Source: Cylindrotheca closterium (taxonomy: Eukaryota > Bacillariophyta > Bacillariophyceae > Bacillariales > Bacillariaceae). Taken from it: a stretch of DNA of 64,000 bases. Both the position numbers and the translations under genes were made by a program. Of this stretch, positions 42,233 through 52,314 are shown piece by piece (positions within the stretch are counted from its first letter, which is position 1; each line of letters begins with the position of its first letter). The notes under the pieces are model-generated. The model had not been told where the DNA came from, did no database searches, and saw only the letters and a program-made list of their open reading frames with translations. The DNA lies in the NCBI GenBank assembly GCA_933822405.4, contig CAKOGP040001736.1:64981-128980 (forward strand), read 5' to 3'.

Positions 42233-43575
42233 ATGGATGAGGGCGGCAGCGAACAAGACTCGGTTGAGACACTCCTGGAACAGTACCGTATTGTCGCTGC
42301 CAACCAACAAGTGCCTCGAACGGAACGGGAGGTATTGGAGAGACTGGTGGAGGCATATGCAAGAGAACCAGGTGAAGATGATCTTACTCTGGCCTTTGCA
42401 CTTAACAACTTGGGAATTCAGCAGCGGAAAGACGGAATTCAGAAGCGGCGAATCTCATATTTTGGTGATTCCCTGAAGAAACACGAAAGAGCTCTTGAGA
42501 TACAGTTGAAGCTATTGGGGGAAGCACACGTTGATACAGCAAGGACCTACGCAAACATCGGCAGAAATTTTCTGGAAAAGGGTACAACCTTCGATCGGGA
42601 CAAAGGTAAAAACTTCGAAAAAGCCGAAGGATCATATCGAAAAGCTCTGGATATCATGAACAAGCTTCAAATTATTCGGCCACAAGAGTCATTCGATTTG
42701 ACGAAATGGAACCAGCATCTAGTGGTATCATTGAAAGGCCAAGGCAAGTATTCAGGAGCAATAAAGACTCAAAAACTCGTACTTTCGACGCTATTACAAA
42801 AGCACGGGGAGGACCACCATACCATTGTGCTGGCATACCACTGCATTGCAGGACTGTTGAAAGCCCAAAATAGGTTTGACGATGCTCTTCAGATGCTTGA
42901 TAAAGCCATCGCAATCTGCTCGCGACTAGAACAACTGGGAGACTTCGACAGAACTATATTGGGACTATTGCTCCGCAACATAGCAGAAGTAATGGAAGCC
43001 AAGGGAGATGTGGAATGTGCTTTGGAGTTGTTCACCAAATTGCTAATGCTGCAATTGGATACGCTTGGTGAAATGCACCCCGCAACAGCAGATACCTATG
43101 AAAAGATTACAAAAGCATATATGCAGAAGGGAATGGTGGAAGATGGCATAAAAAATCTCACGAAGGTTGTAGAGATTCGTCGACAAGTGCTTGGTGATGA
43201 TCATCCCGACACAAAGGATTTACAGCTGTCCTAAAAAACGTAAAGCTTAGGCGAGAATCGGAATCATTGAACGAGCAGGGAAGGGCAATGCACATCCAAG
43301 GCGATTTGGAAAAGGCGATGCACCTTTTCCAAGGGGCGTTGGATATTTACAGGGAAGCCAGTTATGTTCACGATCAAGATGCGGCAGACACCTACGAGAA
43401 TATTTCGAATGTCAAATTGGATCAGGGTTTTCTGCAAGACGGCATTGATGCGAATGCAGAAGCCCTCAAGATTCGTCGAAGAACCCTTGGGGACGATCAT
43501 GCTGACACGATTCGGAGTATGGAAGCGCATAGGTCTTTGCTGAAACGTCTCTTGGTGGAGAATCCTCGGAACTAA
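42233..43575 (+). pseudogene. TPR-repeat protein, copy with one frameshift
   Basis: From ATG 42233 the frame reads MDEGGSEQDSVETLLEQY and several kinesin-light-chain-like TPRs as far as DDHPDTKDLQLS, then stops at 43234. The homologous text continues without interruption in another frame (GFTAVLKNVKLRRESESLNE from about 43216) through AMHLFQGALDIYREASYV to the family end module DGIDANAEALKIRRRTLGDD and RSLLKRLLVENPRN. The downstream part has no ATG of its own (only TTG at 43267). One indel close to 43215 thus separates two halves of what would be a ~445-residue protein. It may be a young pseudogene, a sequencing error, or rarely a real frameshift site. Everything else about it is intact, unlike the copies at 4177 and 50617. 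Confidence 0.75.
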
Positions 43576-43900
43576 TTATTGCAGCCGATCGACGACCCTA
43601 TTGCTCGCACGTGGGTCTTCGGGAAGGCAACGTTGTTGAAGAAAATGACATATACTTCGTTACACTTCCAGTGTTTCTAGTGTGTTATTGTTACGGTATC
43701 ATTACGGTATCACTTTTAGGGTCCTCTGTATAAAGCAAGCAAGGATGAGACAACTCTAACAAAACCTAAAGAAGTACGTTTTGCCTTCTTTTTCAATTTT
43801 ATTCATCGACCAGATGATATACAGTACCGGTATATATGAGCATCATATCATTCATAGCCCATCTCCAAATCAATCGTACAATATATCCTAAGCAACAAGA
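43576..43900. other. Spacer
   Basis: 325 bp, no gene. TACCGGTA lies at 43825 in the likely promoter of the metacaspase gene. Confidence 0.4.
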
Positions 43901-45306
43901 ATGTCCACCATTGCAAGCAGCAGTACTCTGAGGCGTGATACTACTCCAATTTCTGCCATGTTTGTCATGATTTCAGCGGCACAGGACCATGAAAAATCGG
44001 CTGGCATTCGAACGGTCGACAAAGAGTTTTCCTTTCCAGCCACAGGAAAGAGTGGGGGTGTCTTTACGTCGGCTCTCTTGCAAGTCTTGAATGAAATTTC
44101 CAAACCTACCGCAAGGGAAGAAACGATATCCTGGATGCAATTCATGGAACGTCTACGAACCATCATCCATGAAAAAGGATTCAAAAACCAAGTGCCTCAG
44201 CTCACCTGCTCGGTTGAAATGAATGTCCACGAACCCTTTACGATCTTTCCAAAGTTTGATGATACTACAAAAGGAGACAACAAAAAGAAGAAGAATAAAC
44301 AACAACGGCGGCAACGAGCCATTTTGATTGCCATCAATTATGTGGATCAACCGCCTGCTTGGCGTTTGACGGGTTGTCACAATGATTTGAAAAATGTCAA
44401 GAGCTATCTCACGGAACATCACGGCTTTGATGAACGAGACATGGCAATTCTCATGGATGACGGAAAACATGCTCCTCCGACCAAAGCCAATATATTAATG
44501 GCCTTTGAATTGATGACAATGCACAGTGATCCAGGGGACGTAGTGTTCTTGCATTACTCGGGGCATGGGCAACAATATGAGGACAAGGATGGTAAGGGAT
44601 CGACATACATGCAATGCCCTTTGTTTCTCTCTCTTTTGGAAGCGCATTCCAGCTAACGCTTGAATCTTTGGTTTATTTCAAACTATTCATTCATTCCATT
44701 GCCTTATATAGGTGACGAAATCGATGGCAAGGATGAATCCATGCTACCATGTGATTTCACCAAAAATGGTCCCCTTCTGGATGATCATGTCTATGAAAAG
44801 CTTGTTCTGCCAATGAAAAAGGGTGTCCATGTGGTATCGTTGGTAAGTCAGTCGGAAACATACAAGAAATACCGTAGGGTTGTCGTCAGGAGATGATTGA
44901 TTTGGCAAGGTGACTGACTAAGCCATTGTCTTGTTCTTGAATTGAATTAAATTGAATTGAATTGAATGGAATGAATCATCCTGAACTATCATAGGTGGAT
45001 TCTTGCCATAGTGGAACGGTATTGGATCTACCCTTTGTCATTCAAGTGGGAGAAAAACACATGAGACGGAGTACCCGCAAACTATTACGAGGTTTGACCA
45101 AAGAAGAACAGGAAGCTGATGATGATTTTGACTCCAAGCTCCTGACGGATCGCCAAGTGGAAATGCGCAAGCTGTCCGCGTTGCCCTTCCGAGAAAGCTT
45201 TTCCGCTTCCACGAGACAGTTATCCGATTCCAAGGCAGATCCCACAGTTGATCATATTGCTTCTCTTCTAGTTTTACATTCGGACACCAATATATGGTCC
45301 AGCTGA
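43901..45306 (+). CDS. Type III metacaspase (p10-like domain before p20)
   Basis: Three exons, 43901-44591, 44712-44842 and 44995-45306, all in phase, 377 residues. The N-terminal half resembles a metacaspase p10 domain (SGGVFTSALLQVLNEI, then FKNQVPQLTCSVEM), and the p20 domain comes after it: RAILIAINYVDQPPAWRLTG, the catalytic His in LHYSGHGQQYEDKDG (His222) and the catalytic Cys in LVDSCHSGT (Cys278). This reversed order is the definition of type III metacaspases, known from algae with secondary plastids, including diatoms. They are Ca2+-dependent Cys proteases cutting after Arg or Lys, with roles in stress and cell death. Both catalytic residues are present. A Lys-rich linker (KGDNKKKKNKQQRRQR) joins the halves. 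Introns of 120 and 152 bp; the second holds AATTG-type repeats. Confidence 0.9.
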
Positions 45307-45462
45307 TGAGAAAGTCTTTTGCTTTTCGTACTAAGCCGAGAAGAAGAATGAAAGTATACTGTCGACAACACAACAACCGCAAAGACAGCAACTGCTACTA
45401 TACTACCGTGATCACAAATGATGACAACGAACACAATATAATCTAGTACGATGTATTATAAC

Positions 45463-46157
45463 CTAACTACTACTAGCCTCCACACTCAACTGTTTCATGG
45501 CCTCCACTGGTGCTTCATCAGGCTTATTCAGATTCGCCTTGTCGCCAAAGTAACATCTCATGTCATAGGCATCTTCTCCATCCGCATAGTATCCCTTTTC
45601 CACATCATTGACCACATACTGCAAGGTCACGGAATACAAATGAAAGGCAGCACGGTTGGACTTGCGAACGTGCAAACTAACATATTCGGCTTCAAAGACC
45701 TTGTGCATTTCTTGTTGGGACCGTCTCATCAATGCGGTGGCTATAGGAAGGAAGAGACGGTATGAGACAATATAAAGAGTAGGACAGAAAAAAGAAAATG
45801 TCAGACCTGAATGTACAAAATCAAATCAAATCAAATCCACAACACAGATACAATCATCATATGCTCATCATCACATACAAATCGTAGCAACTTACCAATT
45901 CCACGTTTACGATGCGTCCTTAGTACACTCAGTGACGTAATATGGCCATGTTTTGGTAGAGTCTCGTCTTCTTCCATCTTGGCCAAGACGTATCCCACAA
46001 TTTTTCCATCAAAGTCTTCGGCCACCCATAACAATTGAGGCCAGCTCAAAAGGTGATAAAAATAGTACTTCATGGCGTAGTTTTCTGGCAAACACCAAAG
46101 ATTGGTAGTTTGCATTTGAAGCAAATCGTGCACATTGGCTTGGCGAATACAGACCAT
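45463..46157 (-). CDS. NAA10: N-alpha-acetyltransferase NatA catalytic subunit
   Basis: Two exons, 46157-45896 and 45740-45463, joined in phase (GGA ATT G|CC ACC), 179 residues. It is a GNAT fold with the NAA10 sequence pattern: the start [38 protein letters not shown], the acetyl-CoA loop RKRGIGTALM formed across the splice, and the well-conserved end [20 protein letters not shown] and [11 protein letters not shown]. With NAA15 on the ribosome it acetylates the N-terminus of proteins after Met removal. The short tail is Ser/Glu-rich (SVEASSS). Its 5' side holds a GTT/AAC microsatellite near 46159-46176. It diverges from ATG7 across ~0.5 kb. Confidence 0.92.
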
Positions 46158-46666
46158 GTTGTTGTTGTTGTTGTTGTTGAATTGATGAAACTGTGGTTTA
46201 TATTGGTGGTCGTTTTCGTTCTGGTGAAGGTCAAAGTTCGCTGGTTGGATTTTTTAATTTTGTATCAACTACCGTAAGTACTGCGGCAATGGATTCAGTT
46301 GTTGTCGAAATGCTTAGCTGTAACAGTTAAGGCCTTGTGGTGGATGCTGATGGAGTTTCAATACAGTGTTACTTTTGTGTTGCGTCGTCTTCTTAGTATT
46401 TTCATCTCTGCCTCTCATCCAGCGACCGTCCGTCGTTCTCTTCGGACAGAAAATGGACTTTCACAGTACCTTAGATAGCGAGTGAGAGTGAGTCGCTCTT
46501 GTAGAGACTTCGGAATATTCCTCTGCCATATCATCACGAACGTCCTATTTTCGAATCGACACGAACGAATATATCAGAAAGGAAGAAATATAGAAAACCT
46601 GCTTGACATCTTATTCTAATAGTTGACATCATTGTTCTGATCCTCACCACAAGTTACAACCACAGT
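46158..46666. promoter_or_regulatory. Divergent promoter region NAA10/ATG7
   Basis: 509 bp between two divergent start codons, no gene inside. A run of TTG triplets (46159-46176) lies in the NAA10 5' UTR. No defined promoter element can be named. Confidence 0.45.
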
Positions 46667-48856
46667 ATGGATCCAGTCAAGTTTGTACCCTTTTCATCGA
46701 CCGTTGATTCTCCCTTTTGGGTAGAATACTGTCATCTCAAGCTAGAGGACATTCAATTGTCCGAAGATGCCATTTCCATGCAAGCCCAAGTTCAGCCAAT
46801 ATCAAGTAGCAACGTGGCACGTTTGCAATGTTTGGGAGGAGGATCCAATTCCTTGACGCATTCCGTCAGAAAGCTAACGCCTACTGCGGTCCAAAGGTCA
46901 TCCGTCGACAAAATGATCTTTCAGGGCAATCTTGTGGGATTCAATACCTTGGAGACTTTTTCCAAAGTGGATAAGAATAAGCTCTTGAAGGAACATTTTC
47001 TGAAAGGCTTCTTGTCGTCAGAGGAAGCCAACGACGAACAAATATTGAAAAGCCTCACGTCCTTTATTTTGCTAACCTTTCCGGATCTAAAGCAACACAA
47101 GGTTCTCTATTGGTTTGGAATTCCTGCCTTGATGAGCAAGACCAAGCTCCAGGCTAAGCGATTGCCATCGTTTTCTTCCGAAGAACAATTGGTCCTGGAA
47201 CAAGCCTTTCACAGCTTTCGAAGGGAGCAAGAGTCCAATCAGCTGCCAACATTCTTTGTCTTTTCGAATCAAGATCCCAGTGATATTGTCATTCATCCAT
47301 TGTCCAAGGATTCCTTTTCCAAATTGTCCAAGGATCATGATGGTTCTGCTGAGCAGTTGGTCTTTGGGTTTGTCGACTCGACGACAGTGACGACTGATAC
47401 TACGCAACAAGTGGTTCCACCAATGGGTTGGCCACTTCGAAACTTGTTGGCCTATCTATCGATACATTTGAATTTGGGTGGATCCACCATCTCCATTCTC
47501 AGTTTTCGACCCAATCGGCTACATCGACTGGTAGACGAAACGATTCCATCTGTTAATTCTTCTTCCAATAACCACATTCAATTGCAAATGGCCGTTCCCA
47601 ACAAGGAAGACTACTCGTTTGAACAAAACAATACTAGCGACAATAACAATCCATACGACAAATACAAGGTGGTGGGTTGGGAATTGAATGCTCGTGGCAA
47701 ACCGGGACCGAGATGGGTCAATCTCAAGCCGTTGCTAGATAAAAATCATTTGGCCATCCAAGCGGCCGATCTGAATCTCAAACTCATGAAGTGGAGAATG
47801 ATTCCGAATCTGGACGTCACTCGGCTGCAATCCACCAAGGTACTCTTGATTGGAGCGGGAACCTTGGGTTGCAGCGTGGCCAGAACTTTGATGGGATGGG
47901 GAATTAGGGATTTTACCATTTTGGATTATGGGACTGTTAGCTATTCGAATCCAGTCCGACAAAATTTGTTTGCTCTGGAAGATTGTCATTTCAACAATGG
48001 TCAAGGCAAACCAAAGGCGCAGGCAGCCGCCGATGCGCTCAAGACGATTGCCGCAGATGTCAAGAGTCGAGGGATCCATCTATCCATTCCCATGCCCGGT
48101 CATTCCGAATCCTTGGAATCCGTCCAAGAGTCAGTCTCTCAATTGGATACGCTGGTCCAAGAGGCCGATGCCATTTTCCTATTGACCGACACAAGAGAAT
48201 CAAGATGGTTGCCCACGGTAATGGCGGCAGCCCATGATAAGATTTTGATCAATGCTGCCTTGGGATTAGATTCTTGGTTGGTCATGCGTCATGGAGGTGG
48301 AGTCGGAAATAGACTGGGATGCTACTTTTGCAATGATGTTGTTGCGCCAGAGAATTCCACCAAGAATCGAACTTTGGATCAGCAATGTACGGTGACACGA
48401 CCTGGTTTGGCACCCATTGCTTCGTCCATGGCGGCAGAGCTCTTGGTGTCTATCATGCACCATCCCTTGAAGCAACTAGCACCGGCTCCCAAAACTCGAT
48501 CGTCTGCTTTTTCTCCCACCGTTTCAAAAGGTGGAGACGACGAAGAGGAAGAAGTCTCCGACAGCAGCCCATTGGGAGTAATGCCCCATCAAATTCGAGG
48601 CTCCTTGGTCAGCTACACCATGATGACACCAACCGTTCCCTGCTTTACTCACTGCACGGGATGTTCTCAACCACTTATTGATGCCTACAAGAAGGACAAG
48701 ATGGAACTAGTCTTTGAAACTTGCAAGTCAGTAAATGGATCCTACCTGGAACAGATTTCTGGATTGGAGGAATTTCGGGCGCAAGCCGCCGCCAAAATGG
48801 CCGAAATGGATGAGATGGACTGGGATGTCGAAGACGATGGTGACGAGGATTTTTGA
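46667..48856 (+). CDS. ATG7: Autophagy E1-like enzyme ATG7
   Basis: Single-exon gene of 729 residues. The N-terminal domain begins as in other ATG7s (VKFVPFSSTVDSPFWVEYCH, KLEDIQLSEDAI). The C-terminal E1-type adenylation domain has KVLLIGAGTLGCSVARTLMG, the adenine pocket segment DYGTVSYSNPVRQNLF, and the catalytic Cys in RTLDQQCTVTRPGLAPIASS (about Cys573). ATG7 activates ATG8 and ATG12 with ATP and passes them to ATG3 and ATG10, driving autophagosome growth. The length and motif order match the family; the linker near residues 290-325 is Asn-rich (NNTSDNNNPYDKYK). The extreme C-terminus is acidic (DEMDWDVEDDGDEDF), as usual for ATG7, whose tail docks ATG8. Confidence 0.95.
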   Translation: MDPVKFVPFSSTVDSPFWVEYCHLKLEDIQLSEDAISMQAQVQPISSSNVARLQCLGGGSNSLTHSVRKLTPTAVQRSSVDKMIFQGNLVGFNTLETFSKVDKNKLLKEHFLKGFLSSEEANDEQILKSLTSFILLTFPDLKQHKVLYWFGIPALMSKTKLQAKRLPSFSSEEQLVLEQAFHSFRREQESNQLPTFFVFSNQDPSDIVIHPLSKDSFSKLSKDHDGSAEQLVFGFVDSTTVTTDTTQQVVPPMGWPLRNLLAYLSIHLNLGGSTISILSFRPNRLHRLVDETIPSVNSSSNNHIQLQMAVPNKEDYSFEQNNTSDNNNPYDKYKVVGWELNARGKPGPRWVNLKPLLDKNHLAIQAADLNLKLMKWRMIPNLDVTRLQSTKVLLIGAGTLGCSVARTLMGWGIRDFTILDYGTVSYSNPVRQNLFALEDCHFNNGQGKPKAQAAADALKTIAADVKSRGIHLSIPMPGHSESLESVQESVSQLDTLVQEADAIFLLTDTRESRWLPTVMAAAHDKILINAALGLDSWLVMRHGGGVGNRLGCYFCNDVVAPENSTKNRTLDQQCTVTRPGLAPIASSMAAELLVSIMHHPLKQLAPAPKTRSSAFSPTVSKGGDDEEEEVSDSSPLGVMPHQIRGSLVSYTMMTPTVPCFTHCTGCSQPLIDAYKKDKMELVFETCKSVNGSYLEQISGLEEFRAQAAAKMAEMDEMDWDVEDDGDEDF

Positions 48857-49049
48857 ATTAATGATCGCAAACATTGAATAAAGTACGTTTGTATTATAAT
48901 TAGCACAATAGCCGTGTGAAGATAGCTGCTGCTGAGTTGCCGCAATGCTCCTAGTCATGACGTATTATAATGCTAAAGCTGCTGACTTAGGTCCTATTGC
49001 CTTTCTCTATTCTACCGGTACTATGATTTGAAAGTTTCACGTGTCCTCA

Positions 49050-50258
49050 TCACCAGGAACCTTGATGCCGACTGTTCGAAAACAGGTCCTCTATTGGATC
49101 TTCCAAATCGACATTGTCTCCTTTCAGTACTGCCTTGACTCGCATTTGTACTTGAGCAAGTGTTGGTCTCTTGAGACGGTCCTTTTCCAAAATGAATTCA
49201 ATCAAATCCAAAACTTGTGGAGAATACCACTTTTCAACGGCAGTGTTGGGTGGAGGCTTTGGTATGCTTCCCAGTACTCGCAGCTGGGTGCAATCTACAA
49301 TCTTAATGGGCGCTCCTTGATGTTGTTGTTGTTGGTTTTGCGTAGGCGATCCCATCATGGATCTTCGATTCCGCGTGAATTCACATTCAAATGGGGATGC
49401 CCCAAAGAGAATGGCGAACAGAGTGCATCCCAAACTCCAAACATCCACCTTGGTATAATCAACGTCCGAATCTCCCACACGCAATTCTCCTGGAAATAAT
49501 TCGGGAGGTCGATACGGCATGGTGGTATGTTGGCCGGCCTCTTCTGGCACTTCCAAGACGTCTTTTCGTGACAAGAGGGATCTTAGCAGTGGACCAGCGG
49601 ATCCAAAGTCCATTAGGATGGGAGCCTGAAGATGTTTTGTATTACTCCCCTGAAACAATACATTTTCTAGCTTGATATCCCGATGCGTCACTCCTTCCCG
49701 ATGCATAAGTGCCACTGCCTCGCACAGATGATCAAAGAGCTTCAGGGCCACCGATTCGCTCCATGGTGGTGGTGGAGATGAGGAAATAGCAGGAGGATCA
49801 AAGATTCGTTGATTGACTTCTTCTCGTAGTGAATGCGGTAGATATGGGAATGCCATATAGCACACTTCGTTGTTGTCTTCAAATGTCATTCCGTACAAAG
49901 GCATGCAATACATGGGGGAATCATCCTCAAAGCGGTCTTGGGCCTGTTGCAGTCGTCGATGAATCTTGCCTTCTTCCACACAGCCTGATCTCAATTCTGG
50001 ATCATTCTGACAGCGAATGCATTTGACAGCATAAATGATGGAAGGATTGGAAGCATCCGTCGCCCTATATACCAAACTGTAACCTCCCTGAGCCAGCTCT
50101 CGCCCCAATCGAACCTTGATTCCCGAGTCCAATTCAATGGCTTTCCCACTAAATAACTTTTCTTGTTGGTCTTTCAGCCAGTTCATCAGCCATTCCCATA
50201 TGCTCAGCAAGTAAGATATCAACGCAATCATCCTGTACCTGTACTTAACCCGGTGCAT
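49050..50258 (-). CDS. Ser/Thr protein kinase, STK16/NAK-like
   Basis: Single-exon gene of 402 residues, convergent with ATG7. Kinase motifs in order: Gly loop (GRELAQGGYSLVYRATD), catalytic Lys (YAVKCIRC), HRD motif (VTHRDIKLENVLF), DFG (LMDFGSAGPL), activation-segment end (MPYRPPELFPG) and DVWSLGCTLFAILFGASPFE. The pattern (CxEEGKIHRRL after the Lys, DFGSA) is that of the NAK/STK16 group, whose members sit at Golgi or vesicles and regulate membrane traffic. The N-terminus has a hydrophobic stretch (MIALISYLLSIWEWLMNWL) that could attach it to membranes, in place of the lipid anchor of STK16. Low-complexity insert NQQQQHQ near residue 310. Substrates unknown. Confidence 0.88.
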   Translation of the reverse strand: MHRVKYRYRMIALISYLLSIWEWLMNWLKDQQEKLFSGKAIELDSGIKVRLGRELAQGGYSLVYRATDASNPSIIYAVKCIRCQNDPELRSGCVEEGKIHRRLQQAQDRFEDDSPMYCMPLYGMTFEDNNEVCYMAFPYLPHSLREEVNQRIFDPPAISSSPPPPWSESVALKLFDHLCEAVALMHREGVTHRDIKLENVLFQGSNTKHLQAPILMDFGSAGPLLRSLLSRKDVLEVPEEAGQHTTMPYRPPELFPGELRVGDSDVDYTKVDVWSLGCTLFAILFGASPFECEFTRNRRSMMGSPTQNQQQQHQGAPIKIVDCTQLRVLGSIPKPPPNTAVEKWYSPQVLDLIEFILEKDRLKRPTLAQVQMRVKAVLKGDNVDLEDPIEDLFSNSRHQGSW

Positions 50259-50616
50259 GTATTGTAGGAAGCCTGAAATACTGTATGGTTACCGGTATAT
50301 ATATTTTGATCAGCAGTTATTCATGTCCAAATGTTTTTGTTTTTTTATTGTTCTTGGTGTTATTATATGTAGTCGGAGTATTCGTAATTATTAGGGGGTG
50401 ATGCTGGTCATTTTATGGGTATAGAATTCGATCGGGGTACACCGGAACAAAGTACCACATCATGCATACTACCGGTACGTAAAAGGGGATCTCATGGGTA
50501 CGGTACCAGGTACCCTGTTATTTTTCGATCTTGTTTATTATTATTGAATGTCGCAGGTTTTAAAATAAAAGAAGGCAGGACGAGATAGAGACTCATATCT
50601 AGAAACGTCAACAAGA
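50259..50616. other. Spacer
   Basis: 358 bp, no gene. It has two TACCGGTA copies (50290 and 50470) and a GGTACC-rich stretch near 50498-50515. Confidence 0.45.
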
Positions 50617-51391
50617 ATGAAGGGCAACGAACAAGACTCCACTGAGAAGCTCACGGAAAAAGGCCTTCTCTATCTTCGTCAAACAAACTACAGTATATCA
50701 AAAGGCAAAAGAGATTTTTGAGAGACCTTTGAAGCTACAAACGCGGGAGTCAGGTGAAGAAGATCTTTCTGAGGCCTCAACACTCTTCAACATTGGGAAT
50801 GTGCTGCTACAGGGAGATCACTTTAATGAAGCCGTGGAGAAAGTCAAAAGAGCTCTTGAGATACAGTTGAAAAAGTTAGGTGAAACACACATGTTGATAA
50901 ACTACGAACCTACGAAACCCTTGCCGCGGTCTTTCTGAAACAAAACAACTTCGAAGAAGCCGAATAAGTGTTACGAAAAGTTGTGGATGTAAGAAGAACT
51001 CTCTGATTTGACAAATCTGCATCAAGGGCTATTGCTATCCTTGCGAATGCAACACAAGGTTTGCAGAAGCAACCAAGATACAGAAAGCCGTCCTTGCGAA
51101 ACTACTGCAAATGCATGGGGAAGACCACCCTGAAGTTGCAGTATCATATATTGGTATTGCAGGATTGTTGAGAACCCAAAATAGATTTGATGATTCCCTT
51201 CAAATGCTGAATAAAAGCATCGAAATTTGTTCTCGACTGTTGAAGAGGGTTTGCTGGAAGATGGCATCGCGGCGAGTGCAGAAGCCCTCAAGATTCGTCG
51301 AAGAACAATTGGCGACGATCATCCTGACACGAAAAGGCGTATGGAAGTCCACAGATCTTTGCTGCAACGTCTCTTGGAGAATCGGAGCTAA
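50617..51391 (+). pseudogene. TPR-repeat protein, heavily degraded copy
   Basis: Starts at ATG 50617 like the intact copies (MKGNEQDSTEKLTEKGL) but slips frame at about 50700, again near 50892, and meets TAA at 50965-50967 in EEAE-stop-VLRKVV. It slips again between about 50995 and 51060, after which MHGEDHPEVAVSYIGIAGLL and SLQMLNKSIEICSRL can be read. Near 51239 the text jumps straight to the family's 3' module (EEGLLEDGIAASAEALKIRR), so several TPR units are deleted. The last module, up to the stop at 51391, is still open and nearly identical to the intact genes, which suggests recent gene conversion or selection on that piece. Confidence 0.85.
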
Positions 51392-52314
51392 AGGATGGAT
51401 TCATTCATTCATTCCTGGGAAATGCCATGATCAGCCACTCGATGAGCGTATTCCCAACGAGTGATTGGTTCATTCATTCATTCGATCGAATTTTTCCAGA
51501 CAAAGCCTTGATTTTCAACGCTATTTGGCAGCCTTTAAGCTTCGTTGTCAAGCGGGAATAATGTTGCTCCCTTCGAAAATAAATGTGAATGGGGAGGCAT
51601 CTTTACCGCTGCACGCTGGAAATGTATGAATCTACTCCACCGCATAGCTGCCTACGGCGAGACTTGGGTTGCTCTATTGTTCTGTATATATTTTGGACAG
51701 AAATGATGCACCACCGCAAACCTTTTGGTCTCCATGGATATACGAGACATGTATCGTATTGTTGGACGCATTATGTCCCTCATCATTTCCTATGGTTGTA
51801 TCTGAGCTTCTCGAAGTTACCGACGCGAATATTATTGCCTGTCCAGCCAGTCTCACCAAGCATTATTGCATCGCTCTAAGCGAGGTTACATCCTTTAGAA
51901 GAAAGAAAACCACACATCTCGAAAGCTCTGTTTCTATTATATAATACTGTAGGAAAGGCTAGCTTATTTCGAGAGTCAATCAATCACCAAGCATTATTGC
52001 ATCGCTCTAAGCGAGGTTACATCCTTTAGAAGAAAGAAAACCACACATCTCGAAAGCTCTGTTTCTATTATATAATACTGTAGGAAAGGCTAGCTAGCTT
52101 ATTTCGAGAGTCAATAAAATATGCGGCGGTTACAATAAGTACACTATCAAAATCTCCGTTTTGAGTTGTAGTCGGATTATTCGTCCATATTTAGGGGAAC
52201 ACGATTGAATGGATGATTGATTCGCATGTATTCTATCCTCATCACATGCGCCGTCATTGTCATCTTGGAAGGAGAAAGATAACCACAGAGACACGTATCG
52301 TAGAAACGACAACA
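51392..52314. other. Spacer between degraded and intact TPR copies
   Basis: Holds the tandem duplication. The rest (51400-51850) has frames with weak protein-like character (e.g. SSFPMVVSELLEVTDANIIA) in more than one frame, possibly a decayed gene, but no family is recognised. Confidence 0.35.
51853..52118 (+). repeat. Tandem duplication, two units of ~131 and 135 bp
   Basis: Units 51853-51983 and 51984-52118, both beginning TCACCAAGCATTATTGCATC. They are practically identical except for a GCTA insertion in unit 2 (GCTAGCTAGC for GCTAGC). It lies upstream of the intact TPR gene at 52315. No coding role seen; a frame through 51669-51944 runs into it and is probably chance or a relic. Confidence 0.9.

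Noticed and set aside
51589..51944. Protein-like text in two frames upstream of the intact TPR gene
   Set aside because: It is suggestive of a decayed gene, but no family is recognised and part lies in the tandem duplication.
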